A DNA stretch of 64,000 nt from Rhizobium sp. FKY42. GTDB taxonomy: Bacteria; Pseudomonadota; Alphaproteobacteria; Rhizobiales; Rhizobiaceae. The translations under genes and the position numbers were made by a program. The stretch lies in the NCBI RefSeq assembly GCF_005222835.1, contig NZ_STGA01000029.1, positions 248,001-312,000 on the forward strand, written 5' to 3'. This document shows, one piece after another, positions 1 through 9,062 of this stretch (its first letter is position 1; every line of letters begins with the position of its first letter). Under the pieces are notes generated by a model. That model saw nothing but the letters and a program-made list of their open reading frames with translations. It was not told the DNA's origin and did no database searches.

Positions 1-165
1 CTATCTCAAACATTCGCTGGACGAATTGAAGCCGCAGCAGCATTGTCTGGCACAGAGCTTGCGGCAAAAGCCGCGCGTCATCAACCCCTCACCCCTTCGC
101 CGATCCCCTGCCTGCATGCTGCAGAGCGGGCATCACCTCTTCGTGCCGTTTGAAAGGATATTGCC
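1..165. other. No supported gene at window start
   Basis: Two plus-strand frames stay open from base 1, one closing near 153 and one at 280, but neither gives a recognisable protein and the longer one runs into the next gene. I see no start codon with a ribosome binding site. It may hold the far end of an upstream gene plus the promoter of the gene at 166. Confidence 0.4.
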
Positions 166-456
166 ATGCGCACGATCAGCCACGCTAATTCTCTCGTCAT
201 CTCCGCAATCACGGAGACCAGCCGCGCGGTTTACGAAACCATTGCTATGCTTACGAGAGTGGCTCTTCGACGCCAGGTGAGGATCTCGAATAGCATTAGC
301 GATCTCAACCCTAATCAAATGAAAGATCTCAATGCGGATCTGGAGGGGGAAAGCATGCGCAACAATCCGGCATTCCGCGCCTATGAGCAGGAGCGGGCCC
401 TGTACGAAGCAAAGCAGAAGGCCCTGCTTTTTACGCTGGGCATGAGCGGAAGGTAA
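166..456 (+). CDS. Small hypothetical protein (96 aa)
   Basis: I do not recognise this protein. The ATG at 166 is preceded by a good ribosome binding site (GAAAGGA, about 9 bases upstream), which is the main argument that it is a real gene. The product is soluble, without signal peptide or membrane segment. Its second half is charged and helical-looking (residues 50-90, rich in Glu, Lys, Arg and Ala), with a DLNPNQMKDLN stretch that loosely recalls the small DUF1127-type proteins of rhizobia, though not well enough to assign it. It is convergent with smpB, 33 bases away. The antisense frame over the same bases has no ribosome binding site. Confidence 0.55.
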   Translation: MRTISHANSLVISAITETSRAVYETIAMLTRVALRRQVRISNSISDLNPNQMKDLNADLEGESMRNNPAFRAYEQERALYEAKQKALLFTLGMSGR

Positions 457-489
457 CCCTCCCAACCAAACTCATAGGGCAGCAACAGA

Positions 490-966
490 TTAGCCGGTCT
501 TCAACAACCGGCTTTTCTGGCGATTCCAGTCGCGTTCCTTTTCGGTCTCGCGCTTGTCGTGCAGTTTCTTGCCCTTTGCCAGAGCGAGCTCCAGCTTGGC
601 CCTGCCCTTTTCATTGAAATAGATCTTCAATGGCACAAGCGTCATGCCTTCACGATTGATACCTGCCCTCAGACGGCTGATTTCCCGCTTGTTGAGCAGC
701 AGTTTACGGCGGCGCCGGGGCTCATGATTGAACCGGTTCGCCTGCAGATATTCCGGCAGATGCGAGTTGATCAGCCAGATCTCGTCACCCTCGTCCGAGG
801 CGTAGGATTCGGCAATATTGGCTTTTCCATCGCGCAGAGATTTGACCTCCGTGCCGGTCAGAACCAGACCTGCCTCGTAGGTATCGACGATCTCATAGTT
901 GAAGCGCGCCTTGCGGTTCTCCGCAACGATCTTGTTGACGACGCGCTGGCTGCCTCTGGGTGCCAT
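490..966 (-). CDS. smpB: SsrA-binding protein SmpB
   Basis: SmpB binds tmRNA and brings it to ribosomes stalled on broken mRNAs, so that the nascent peptide is tagged for degradation and the ribosome is released. The 158-residue length fits the family. The typical core is visible: [10 protein letters not shown] near the N terminus, then [19 protein letters not shown] (residues 34-52), the HLPEY segment and the basic [19 protein letters not shown] tail that inserts into the decoding centre. It lies downstream of dapA on the same strand, 111 bases away, with a terminator-like hairpin between them, so expression may come from leaky readthrough or from its own promoter. The tmRNA gene itself is not in the window. 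Confidence 0.97.
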   Translation of the reverse strand: MAPRGSQRVVNKIVAENRKARFNYEIVDTYEAGLVLTGTEVKSLRDGKANIAESYASDEGDEIWLINSHLPEYLQANRFNHEPRRRRKLLLNKREISRLRAGINREGMTLVPLKIYFNEKGRAKLELALAKGKKLHDKRETEKERDWNRQKSRLLKTG

Positions 967-1035
967 ATGCTTATTCCAGTTCCTGATGATCCGCCCGATA
1001 GCCGGACGATATCAATGATGTAGTGTGTCGCCTCG

Positions 1036-1071
1036 CAAAAGCAAAGACGGCAGCCAAGCAAGGGGCTGCCG
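1036..1071 (-). terminator. Rho-independent terminator after dapA
   Basis: An 8-bp perfect stem (1048-1055 with 1064-1071, CGGCAGCC/GGCTGCCG) with an 8-base loop is followed on the minus strand by a T-rich stretch (TCTTTGCTTTTG). It sits 7 bases after the dapA stop codon. Confidence 0.75.
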
Positions 1072-1077
1072 ATCTTT

Positions 1078-1962
1078 TCAGTTCAGGAGACCTGCATGCT
1101 TGAGTGCCGCATCGATGGCAGCCTCGGTGGCGGGTTCAAGCGTAGACATGAGTGGCGAACGCGCATGGCGATTGAGGCCACGCGTGCGCGACAAAGCGTA
1201 CTTGGTGCCGCAGACACCCGGCTCCATGAAGATGGCCTTATGAAGTGGCATCAGGCGATCCTGGTATTCCAATGCCTTGGCGTAATCACCGGCCAGCGTC
1301 GCCTGCTGGAACTCTGCACAGAGGCGCGGCGCCACATTGGCAGACACTGATATGCAACCGACGCCGCCGTGGGCATTGAAACCGAGAGCCGTGCCATCTT
1401 CACCAGACAATTGGATGAATTGCTTGCCGCATGTCATGCGCTGTTCGGAAACACGATCGATCTTGCCGGTCGCATCCTTTACGCCCACGATGTTAGAATG
1501 TGCCTTGACCAAGGCCCCCATCGTTTCCGGCGTCATATCGATGACCGAACGCGGCGGAATGTTGTAGATGATGATAGGCAGCTTCACGGCCTCTGCAACG
1601 GCCGAGAAATGGGCAAACAAGCCCTTCTGCGTCGGCCTGTTGTAATAGGGCGTGACAACAAGAAGGCCATCAGCACCGGCAGCTTCCGCATGCTGGGCAA
1701 GTTCGATTGCTTCGCGCGTATTGTTGGAGCCGGCGCCCGCAATGACGGGCACACGCTTGCGAGTAACTTCGATGCACAGTTCAATGACGCGCTTGTGCTC
1801 ATCATGTGAGAGCGTAGGAGATTCGCCCGTGGTTCCGACCGGCACCAGACCAGTGCTGCCTTCCGTAACCTGCCACTCCACGTGAGCAGCAAACGCCTCC
1901 TCATCCACTGCGCCCGCATCGGTAAACGGCGTGATGAGCGCGGGCATGGACCCCTTGAACAT
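1078..1962 (-). CDS. dapA: 4-hydroxy-tetrahydrodipicolinate synthase
   Basis: DapA condenses pyruvate with aspartate-4-semialdehyde, the first committed step to diaminopimelate and lysine. The 294-residue length is standard for this TIM-barrel family. The GTTGES motif (residues 43-48) supplies the conserved threonines, PYYNRP (105-110) the second tyrosine, Tyr133 in IIYNIPPR is the catalytic tyrosine, and Lys162 in GVKDATG is the Schiff-base lysine. All active-site residues expected are present. It is divergent from the lytic transglycosylase gene, with about 230 bases between them that must hold both promoters, and upstream of smpB. Confidence 0.97.
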   Translation of the reverse strand: MFKGSMPALITPFTDAGAVDEEAFAAHVEWQVTEGSTGLVPVGTTGESPTLSHDEHKRVIELCIEVTRKRVPVIAGAGSNNTREAIELAQHAEAAGADGLLVVTPYYNRPTQKGLFAHFSAVAEAVKLPIIIYNIPPRSVIDMTPETMGALVKAHSNIVGVKDATGKIDRVSEQRMTCGKQFIQLSGEDGTALGFNAHGGVGCISVSANVAPRLCAEFQQATLAGDYAKALEYQDRLMPLHKAIFMEPGVCGTKYALSRTRGLNRHARSPLMSTLEPATEAAIDAALKHAGLLN

Positions 1963-2190
1963 GCAAAGTCTCCTCGGCGACCGTACTCATTCTTCGGCCG
2001 CATTATTCTTGTTTAAGTGCGCGCACCATAAAGGGCGAGTTGAGCCGCGACAAGCGTGACAAGGTGCGTTTTGCAATAGATCGTGATAGAAGATTGCGGA
2101 TGCGGGGGCACTGCGGTAACGGGCTGTTAATCAAGATGGAGCGTAATTAACTATCGGAACGGATTGCAACTGTGCGAACATGAGTGCGGG

Positions 2191-4266
2191 ATGAAGACCT
2201 CTCTCTGCGTGACAAGTCTGACGCTTTTATTGACGGCATCCGCGGTCGTTTGTGCGCCACTGCCGGATGGTCCGCTTCCGCATCCTGTTTCCCGGCCAAA
2301 AGACTTTCAGCCCGCCGCCGTGCCTGTTCCGGAAATTACCGGTTCCATTCCGCGCGCCACTCAGCCGCAGGATGCCGATGCCTCTCTTTCACTTCTTAAG
2401 CAGGGCCTGGATTCACTGTCCAACCGGGATATCACGTCGGCGCTTGCCGCCCGGGACGCGCTGACCCCCGGTTCGCTTGATCATCATCTGCTAACCTGGG
2501 CGATTGCAACGTCGGGTGCCCGTGGCGTCCCCTCCTCCGAGATTGCCGAAGCCCAACGGGAACTTACCGGCTGGCCGGGGCTTTCCAGGCTACGCGCCAA
2601 TTCCGAGCGATCGCTTTTCGCAGAAAATCCTCCGCCTGCTCAGGTGCTTGCAGCGTTTGGCAGCACACTTCCAGAAACGCCACAAGGTGCCATTATTCTT
2701 GCCAGATCGCTTGCGGCGCAGGGCAATGGACCAGCGGCTGCAAAAGTTCTGCGGCCATTCTGGATCGGCTATACGCTGGACAAGGATCTGGAGGATCAGA
2801 TCCTGCGGGAATTCGGCTCTGTGCTGACACCGTCCGATCATCGAGCGCGGATGGATTACCTCATGTACCGGGGACGTTCAGCGCAAGCACAGCGCTTCAG
2901 CGAACTCGGTCGCGCTGCATCTCTCTACAAAGCCTGGGTTGCGGTTACTGCGAACGCCAAGAACGCGCCTGCACTTCTGAGCAGCGTCGATCGGTCGCTG
3001 CAGGACGATTCCGCCTATCTCTTCGTGCGGATCGAACTCCTCCGCCGTCAGGATCAGTACGAGCAGGCGGCCGCTTTGCTTGCCCGTGCTCCCAAGGACC
3101 GCGGAGACATGGTGAACGCCAGCGAATGGTGGAACGAGCGCCGGATCATCGCACGGGGTCTGGCGGATAAAGGCGATTTCAGGTCTGCCTATCAGGTGGT
3201 CGCAGCCCACAACGCGAAGAGCCCGACAGATATCGTTGATGCCGAATTTCATGCGGGCTGGTATGCGTTGCGCGGCATGCGCGACCCAAAGGCTGCTTCC
3301 CAGCATTTCGAACGGATTCTGAAGGCCTCGAGCAGGCCTCTGTCGGCTTCGCGCGCCTGGTACTGGCTTGGCCGCTCTGCGGAAGCAGGTGGCCCAGGCA
3401 ATGCCAGCGACTACTTCTCGAAGGCCGCCGCCTATTCCGCGACCTTCTATGGACAACTTGCAGCCGCACGCCTCAATCGCCCTGCCCTCAATGTTTCCTA
3501 TCCATCGCCCAGCGCCCAGGATCGGCGGCTGTTCGAATCGCGGGAAGCGGTGCGCGCGATCGACAGGCTGGATCAGGCCGGGCATGTGAAAAGGGCGGAC
3601 GCTCTTTACAAGGCATTGGCCGACGAGATGACCAGCCCTGGGGAATTGGCGATTCTGGCGGCGCGCGCAGAGCGGAACAACAACCACGCCATGTCGCTTG
3701 AGATTGGCAAGTCTGCCTTCAATCGCGGGCTGGATGTCGCCGCATTGGCATTTCCGATCGGCGTCATCCCGCCCTCTGCCAATATCAATGGTTCCGGCAA
3801 GGCGCTTGCCTATTCCATCGCGCGGCAAGAAAGCGCTTTCAACCCCACCGCAGTTTCCGGCGCAGATGCGCGCGGACTACTGCAACTGCTACCCGGCACA
3901 GCAAAGGCTGTTGCCGGACGTCACGGCATGCAGTTTACGGCCGCCAAGCTAACGTCCGATCCGGGCTATAACGCAACCCTTGGCGCGCATTATCTGGGTG
4001 AGCAGATCGACGCCTTCGATGGCTCCTACATCATGACCTTTATTGCTTACAACGCAGGGCCGCGGCGCGTACCGGAGTGGATTGCGCGTTATGGAGATCC
4101 ACGCGGCAAGACCATCGACGAGGTCGTTGACTGGATAGAACGGATCCCCTTCCCGGAAACGCGCAACTACGTACAGCGAGTTATGGAAAACTATCAGGTC
4201 TACAAGGTTCGCCTGGGGCAGAAGGCCGACATAGTGGATGACCTCCGGTTTGGCCGCCGGTCATAG
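2191..4266 (+). CDS. slt: Soluble lytic murein transglycosylase
   Basis: This periplasmic enzyme cleaves the glycan strand of peptidoglycan with formation of 1,6-anhydro-muramic acid. I start it at the ATG at 2191, which gives 691 residues and a clean signal peptide (residues 1-22, ending SAVVCA). A TTG 27 bases upstream in frame is possible but would bury the signal. The long middle part is alpha-helical and superhelical as in Slt70. The C-terminal SLT domain holds the catalytic Glu547 in IARQESAFNPTAVS, then GLLQLLPGTA and the FIAYNAGPRRV segment that closes the active site. It is divergent from dapA. Confidence 0.93.
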   Translation: MKTSLCVTSLTLLLTASAVVCAPLPDGPLPHPVSRPKDFQPAAVPVPEITGSIPRATQPQDADASLSLLKQGLDSLSNRDITSALAARDALTPGSLDHHLLTWAIATSGARGVPSSEIAEAQRELTGWPGLSRLRANSERSLFAENPPPAQVLAAFGSTLPETPQGAIILARSLAAQGNGPAAAKVLRPFWIGYTLDKDLEDQILREFGSVLTPSDHRARMDYLMYRGRSAQAQRFSELGRAASLYKAWVAVTANAKNAPALLSSVDRSLQDDSAYLFVRIELLRRQDQYEQAAALLARAPKDRGDMVNASEWWNERRIIARGLADKGDFRSAYQVVAAHNAKSPTDIVDAEFHAGWYALRGMRDPKAASQHFERILKASSRPLSASRAWYWLGRSAEAGGPGNASDYFSKAAAYSATFYGQLAAARLNRPALNVSYPSPSAQDRRLFESREAVRAIDRLDQAGHVKRADALYKALADEMTSPGELAILAARAERNNNHAMSLEIGKSAFNRGLDVAALAFPIGVIPPSANINGSGKALAYSIARQESAFNPTAVSGADARGLLQLLPGTAKAVAGRHGMQFTAAKLTSDPGYNATLGAHYLGEQIDAFDGSYIMTFIAYNAGPRRVPEWIARYGDPRGKTIDEVVDWIERIPFPETRNYVQRVMENYQVYKVRLGQKADIVDDLRFGRRS

Positions 4267-4398
4267 CCATTGGAAGACACCTGCGCTTCACGGCCTGGTC
4301 CGGCTGCGAGAGGAGTGCCTTGCGGATTTCCGGGACCCGTGAAATTTTGCCTGACATCAGGATAGAATGCCGTTGCCACAGGCACAGGAGGGAAAAGC

Positions 4399-5286
4399 GT
4401 GCAACCAATCAGAAGCGACCTCCATTTCGCCACGTCAGCAGATGGAACACGCTTGGCGTACCACGTATATGCTCCCAACAACGCCGTTTCAGATGCGCTT
4501 CCGCTGGTCTGCCTGGCTGGTATCACCCGCAACAGCCGCGATTTCCGTGTATTTGCCGAAACTGTCGCCAGCGATCCGATCAAGCCACGCACCGTAATTT
4601 GCATCGATTATCGCGGACGCGGAGCCTCGGACCGAGCTGAAGATGCAGCAACCTATTCCATCCTCACGGAAGCGCAGGATTGCCTGTTGGTTCTGGATAC
4701 ACTCGGGATCACGCAAGCGATCTTCATAGGCACCTCGCGCGGCGGCCTTATTCTTCACATCCTCGCGCAACTTGCCCCAGAGCGAATAACAGCCGCGGTA
4801 TTGAACGATGTCGGTCCGGAACTCGGATTGGAAGGACTACAACTGATCCAGAGCTATCTCAGCCAAGGCAACACCAGCACCATTCCAGACTGGGCATCCG
4901 CAGCGCAACAGCTATCCCGCTTGCATGGAGCCGCCTTCCCTGCTCTTGAGCCGAGCGACTGGCAGGACATGGCTCACGCCATCTATACCGAACACGGCGG
5001 AAAAATTGTTCCTGACTGCGATCCAGCCATCCCGCTTGCGTTCGCATCCATTGATCTTGAACAATCTCTCCCTCACTTATGGTCGCAATTCGACCTGCTG
5101 AGCGACAGGCCGATGATGGTTGTTCGAGGCGAACATTCCACCTTGCTGACCGAGCCAATCGTAGCGTCCATGAAAGACCGGCATCCGAAACTGCGTGTCT
5201 TGACAGCTGCCGGCCAAGGTCACGCACCGCTTCTGCATAAGCCTCAAGTGCGCGATGATCTGGTAGCCTTTCTACGAACGGTTTAG
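4399..5286 (+). CDS. Alpha/beta hydrolase
   Basis: A 295-residue alpha/beta-hydrolase-fold protein. The nucleophile elbow is GTSRGG with Ser113, and the C-terminal catalytic histidine is His275 in GQGHAPLL. The HGG/oxyanion region is replaced by LVCLAGITRNSRDF (residues 34-47), typical of the lactonase and haloperoxidase-like branch. There is no signal peptide, so it is cytoplasmic. The substrate cannot be told from sequence. It follows the transglycosylase by 132 bases and could be cotranscribed with it. Confidence 0.85.
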   Translation: MQPIRSDLHFATSADGTRLAYHVYAPNNAVSDALPLVCLAGITRNSRDFRVFAETVASDPIKPRTVICIDYRGRGASDRAEDAATYSILTEAQDCLLVLDTLGITQAIFIGTSRGGLILHILAQLAPERITAAVLNDVGPELGLEGLQLIQSYLSQGNTSTIPDWASAAQQLSRLHGAAFPALEPSDWQDMAHAIYTEHGGKIVPDCDPAIPLAFASIDLEQSLPHLWSQFDLLSDRPMMVVRGEHSTLLTEPIVASMKDRHPKLRVLTAAGQGHAPLLHKPQVRDDLVAFLRTV

Positions 5287-5554
5287 TCGACTGATACGAA
5301 GCGTCATTGAAGACGACTCTTCGTATTCAATTTTCGAATTTCTCAAGCCACTGACGCAATCGAGATATTCGAAATCCCTCAAAGGTGAGGATGCGTCAGC
5401 ATCTTCGATGCCTTGGTGTGATTGAGTTTTCGCGCCAAATCGCCGCAAAGATGCAGTTCGCTCCCGGTGTTCAAGTCCTTGTTTGTCTCGTGTGGTACCC
5501 GCGAGACCAGCGCGCACTTCCGCAAATACGCATCTGCCAACCCTCCTCAAACAA

Positions 5555-5580
5555 GAAAACCCGCCTTTCGGCGGGTTTTC
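5555..5580 (-). terminator. Strong terminator of the first porin
   Basis: A perfect 11-bp stem (GAAAACCCGCC/GGCGGGTTTTC) with a 4-base loop, 22 bases after the porin stop. On the minus strand it ends in a T-rich run. The symmetrical A/T flanks mean it could also stop transcription arriving from the hydrolase side. Confidence 0.9.
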
Positions 5581-5602
5581 GATGTCTTATCGTCAGACGC
5601 AC

Positions 5603-6643
5603 TTAGAATGCGCGCTGCAGACGGAAGAAGCCAGTCCAGCTTTCCGCACCGTTGTCGATATCCTGGTAGTTGGCAGTAACCTTGGCCGAAAGGTTCGTGG
5701 CCAGCTGGTAATCTACGGTTACGCCAGCGCGCCATGCATCGCCACCGACAAAGTCGCCGACGCGGTTGGTCTGTACCTTCCAGAGGTACTGAGCAGCCGG
5801 GGTGATCGTGAACTTGTCGTTGAGCTTGATGGCGTACTCACCAGCGACAGTCCATTCGGACTCATCGTAGTAAGCATTTGCACCGCTAGCCCAGGCAGCG
5901 GAAAGGCCGAGCGTGCCAGGACCAAGGTCGGCATAGGCAATCGCGCGCAGAGCGCCGTTTTCCTGGTCGATGTCGTAAGAACCAATCAGGTTACCGCGGA
6001 TCGCACCTTCGGAAATGCCAACTGCGCCGCTGATGCCGACATTGTTGTTAGCCTTCGGAACGAAACCGTAAGCAACACCGAGGTTCGAACCAGCAGCATA
6101 GGCGCTTTCGAGTTCTTCAACCGCGACGCCAGCGAAGAAGGCGCCCGATGTGTAGGTGTAGCGGATTGCGTTGTACTGAGTCGTGTTGGACGACAGGAGG
6201 TCTGTTTCACCAGACAGATCGTCATCCCACCAGCTGTAGAAGAAACCGACCTTCAGGCCACCAACTTCGATGAAGGCCTGATCGACGTTTATGCCACGGC
6301 TGGTGCTGTTGTCAGCATTTCCGCGAAGGCCGATAAAGCCGCGCAGGGTGCCAAGCTCAGTATTGGAGCGAGCGTCGAACTCCAACTGACCACGCGAGAA
6401 AGCGTTCCAATCAGAGCGACCCGATGCATCACGACCGAAGTCTGTCTGGAAGCGAACATAGCCGCCGATCTTCAGGCAGGTTTCAGAACCAGGAATGTAG
6501 AAGAAGCCAGCACCGAATGCGTCGCAGACGCGAACATATTCCATTGGCTCCGGCTGAGCAGCAACGATAGCATCGGCAGCATTGGATGCCGAAGCAAAGG
6601 ACAGCGCAGCTACAGAGCTTGCGGCGAGAACCTTGAAGTTCAT
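5603..6643 (-). CDS. Rhizobiales-type outer membrane porin (copy 1)
   Basis: A 346-residue outer membrane beta-barrel of the alphaproteobacterial porin family (RopA/Omp2b type), forming general diffusion channels. The start is the ATG at 6643, which gives a signal peptide cleaved after ASNA (residue 22); the reading frame is open further upstream but without a plausible leader. After cleavage the protein begins ADAIVAAQPEPMEYVRVCD, with two cysteines (VCDAF and ETCLKIGG), and ends in Phe (RLQRAF) as barrel proteins do. A GAGGG ribosome binding site precedes the start. The second porin, 778 bases upstream on the same strand, is a paralogue of the same length; each has its own terminator, so they are separate units. 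Confidence 0.95.
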   Translation of the reverse strand: MNFKVLAASSVAALSFASASNAADAIVAAQPEPMEYVRVCDAFGAGFFYIPGSETCLKIGGYVRFQTDFGRDASGRSDWNAFSRGQLEFDARSNTELGTLRGFIGLRGNADNSTSRGINVDQAFIEVGGLKVGFFYSWWDDDLSGETDLLSSNTTQYNAIRYTYTSGAFFAGVAVEELESAYAAGSNLGVAYGFVPKANNNVGISGAVGISEGAIRGNLIGSYDIDQENGALRAIAYADLGPGTLGLSAAWASGANAYYDESEWTVAGEYAIKLNDKFTITPAAQYLWKVQTNRVGDFVGGDAWRAGVTVDYQLATNLSAKVTANYQDIDNGAESWTGFFRLQRAF

Positions 6644-7371
6644 GTTTTTCCCTCGAAAATTGAAACCATCGGGCGTCAGGTCGCTTGGGTCAACCTGATG
6701 TAGGCACATTAAAGCACCGGCTTTCGCAGTCGCAAAATTAAAAAGCTCCAATTCTTGATTATCAACGCGTGTTGAATTCGGAATTGTTGCGAAAGCGTGA
6801 CACATTCGCGTCAGGGCAACATCTAATAGTTAATCATATCAATCCAACACACGCCGGGCATGTCAGAAACTAACGAAATATTAATGAAACCAAGGATTTC
6901 ACCGACACATTTCCGCCTCAATCCAGACCCGACTGGTCAACACCATGCAGATGTGGAATCAATCGGCGGCTGGCGGAGGTCATTCGGCAGGACTCATCGC
7001 TATCCCGCGCCTGCGTGCGAGACGGCTTATTTCTGGGCACGAATAGCACCTAACAAAATATGACGTCGCCTGGGGCCCTGCTCTCCCGCAGACTGTTCTC
7101 AGCAATTCTGACAATTCGGACCTCAGACTTTAATTGCCGCGAACAAAGCAGGTCGTGTGCGTCTGATATCAAGGAATCAAAATCTGCGTCATCGCCAGAT
7201 TTAACCTGCTTCCGAGATGCACCAATTCGACCTTTCGCTATTCGTGATTCTGCGTGAACAGATCCCTGAAAATGGCAACGTGACCTGAACGGACTAGCAT
7301 CGAGTCCTGATCATGAGAGGCCCGAGCCAAACATCAATGAATGCCCAGCTTCGTCACAACTTCAAACGCAA
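6644..7371. other. Long intergenic region between the porins
   Basis: About 730 bases without a convincing gene. Short open frames at 6860-7063 and 7060-7257 lack ribosome binding sites and resemble nothing. The part next to the porin start (about 6700-6900) is clearly richer in A and T than the coding DNA and should hold the promoter and leader of the first porin. Such long leaders of outer membrane protein genes often carry regulator or small-RNA target sites, but I see no specific motif. Confidence 0.5.
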
Positions 7372-7372
7372 A

Positions 7373-7395
7373 AAGCCCGACACAAAGCCGGGCTT
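7373..7395 (-). terminator. Terminator of the second porin
   Basis: A 7-bp perfect stem (AAGCCCG/CGGGCTT, 7373-7379 with 7389-7395) with a 9-base loop, followed on the minus strand by a run of T residues. It lies 25 bases after the stop of the second porin. Confidence 0.85.
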
Positions 7396-7420
7396 CCGCA
7401 ATCAGACCTGAACGGTAAGA

Positions 7421-8461
7421 TTAGAACGAACGCTGCAGACGCAGGTAACCGCTCCACTGCTCCTGTGCACGGTCCGGATCGTAGTACTGAACCGAAGCCT
7501 TTGCAGTCAGGTTCTTGGCGAGCGTGTAGTCGAGCGTCAGACCAGCCTTCCAAGCGTCACGCGAACCAACGAAATCGCCGAAGCGGTTCTGGTCGAGAGT
7601 CCAGAAATACTGGAAGCCGGGCGTGATCTTGAACTTGTCCGTGACCTTTACAGCGTATTCAGCTGCAACAGTCCATTCAGCCTTGTCGTAGTAGACGTTC
7701 TGGCCGGAAGCCCAGATCGCTGCGAGGCCGAGCGTGCCCGGACCGAGGTCAGCTGTCAGGATACCGCGGATGGCGCCGTTTTCCTGGTCGATGTCGTAAC
7801 CGCCGAGGACGTTAACCTTCACGCTACCGAATGCGCCACCAACGATACCGGAGATACCGACATTGTTGTTTGCGTCGAGAGCGCGGGAGACGCCGAACGG
7901 AGCGACAGCTGCAGTTGCCGTTGCGCCTTCAAGTTCGTCAACCGAGAGACCAGCGTAGAAGTTGCCAGCCTTATAGGTGTAGCGAACAGAGTTGAAGATA
8001 GCGTTCTGGTTGATGTCGTCGGTTTCACCAGAGAGGCTGTCATCCCACCAGTTGTAGAAGTAACCAACCTTCAGGCCGCCAACTTCGATGAAAGCCTGAT
8101 CGAGGTTTACACCACGGTTGCCGGCGTTCTGAGCATTGCCCTGCAATGCAATGAATCCACGGATCGTGCCGAGTTCGGAGTCCGAACGAGCGTCGATTTC
8201 GAGCTGACCACGGGTACGCGAATTCCAGTCAGACGTACCGGAAACGTTGCGGCCGAAGTCCGTCTGGAAACGAACGTAACCACCGATCTTGAGGCAGGTT
8301 TCAGAACCCGGAATGTAGAAGAAACCAGCGCCGAATGCGTCGCAAACGCGAACGTATTCCATCGGCTCCGGCTGAGCAGCAACGATAGCGTCGGCAGCCT
8401 GGGCGCCGGATACTGCTGCAAGGGCAGCAGCGGAGCCGAGAAGAAGGCTCTTGATGTTCAT
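7421..8461 (-). CDS. Rhizobiales-type outer membrane porin (copy 2)
   Basis: A 346-residue porin of the same family and exactly the same length as its neighbour at 5603-6643. The signal peptide ends at SGAQA (residue 22). The first 49 residues of the mature protein, from ADAIVAAQ to FQTDFGR, are identical in the two copies, while the barrel strands and the loops (for example residues 175-200) differ. It ends in RLQRSF with the usual terminal Phe. A very strong ribosome binding site, GGAGG, lies 5 bases before the ATG. The tandem layout indicates an old duplication with possibly different expression or loop specificity. Confidence 0.95.
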   Translation of the reverse strand: MNIKSLLLGSAAALAAVSGAQAADAIVAAQPEPMEYVRVCDAFGAGFFYIPGSETCLKIGGYVRFQTDFGRNVSGTSDWNSRTRGQLEIDARSDSELGTIRGFIALQGNAQNAGNRGVNLDQAFIEVGGLKVGYFYNWWDDSLSGETDDINQNAIFNSVRYTYKAGNFYAGLSVDELEGATATAAVAPFGVSRALDANNNVGISGIVGGAFGSVKVNVLGGYDIDQENGAIRGILTADLGPGTLGLAAIWASGQNVYYDKAEWTVAAEYAVKVTDKFKITPGFQYFWTLDQNRFGDFVGSRDAWKAGLTLDYTLAKNLTAKASVQYYDPDRAQEQWSGYLRLQRSF

Positions 8462-8856
8462 AATGACCTCCAGTCAAGTTTAACGAGGGTTTGGGTTTTT
8501 AGATCGAGAAACGACCTTCCCTGCCCCACACCCGTTTAGTCAGAAGGTAGACGATCCACCGCCTCGCTTCTGATGGTGAACATACTCGGTCGTCTGACGC
8601 TTGCAATCGTGAAGTTGACCCCAATCAGACAAGCCGGGCTGCTTCACAAATGGCTGTTGCTCAAACGACACAAAAGCGCGTGGACAACGTTTCAAATTTT
8701 ACCAATGATTAAGAAAGTCGTTGTCCGACAGGGTGTTACGCGCAGCCAGACCGGTAACGGCCTTGTTGCGCAATTGCATCAGCGTCCCACGTCAGGAGTC
8801 TGCCTTGTGCTCTGTGATGTGCGAGATATCTACAATGCGCGCTTTCGCATTAATGG
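8462..8856. other. Intergenic region upstream of porin 2
   Basis: About 395 bases between the porin start and the 3' end of the tRNA gene. It should contain the promoter of the second porin. A plus-strand frame open through it runs across the tRNA and has no family features, so I do not call it a gene. Confidence 0.5.
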
Positions 8857-8947
8857 TGGCGGAGAGGAAGGGATTCGAACCCTCGATACGCTTTTGACGT
8901 ATACTCCCTTAGCAGGGGAGCGCCTTCGACCACTCGGCCACCTCTCC
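8857..8947 (-). tRNA. tRNA-Ser (anticodon GCT)
   Basis: Reading the minus strand, the acceptor arms GGAGAGG and CCTCTCC pair fully (8941-8947 with 8861-8867). The D arm GGCCGAGTGGTCGAAGGC, an anticodon loop CTGCTAA within the stem CTCCC/GGGAG, a long variable arm (TATACG...CGTATC) and the T arm GGGTTCGAATCCC follow. The long variable arm and the GCT anticodon identify a class II serine tRNA reading AGC and AGU. The discriminator G is followed by an encoded CCA (8857-8859). Confidence 0.97.
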
Positions 8948-9062
8948 GGTGCCGACGTGATTATGTCGTCGAGCCACCGATTGCAAGGCATTTTGCGAGA
9001 CTGCCCGCAAAATCCCCCGATATTATCTGAAATCCTTGAGCTTTTTGCGATACCTTCAGGAT

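Noticed and set aside
5483-6703. Plus-strand open frame of 406 codons over porin 1
   Set aside because: It runs across the terminator and antisense to a certain porin, and the product resembles nothing.
6860-7257. Two small plus-strand frames between the porins
   Set aside because: No ribosome binding sites, no conserved-looking features, and placed in what should be a porin control region.
8857-8947. tRNA-Ser as an integration site for an island
   Set aside because: No integrase gene and no second copy of the tRNA 3' end is visible nearby.
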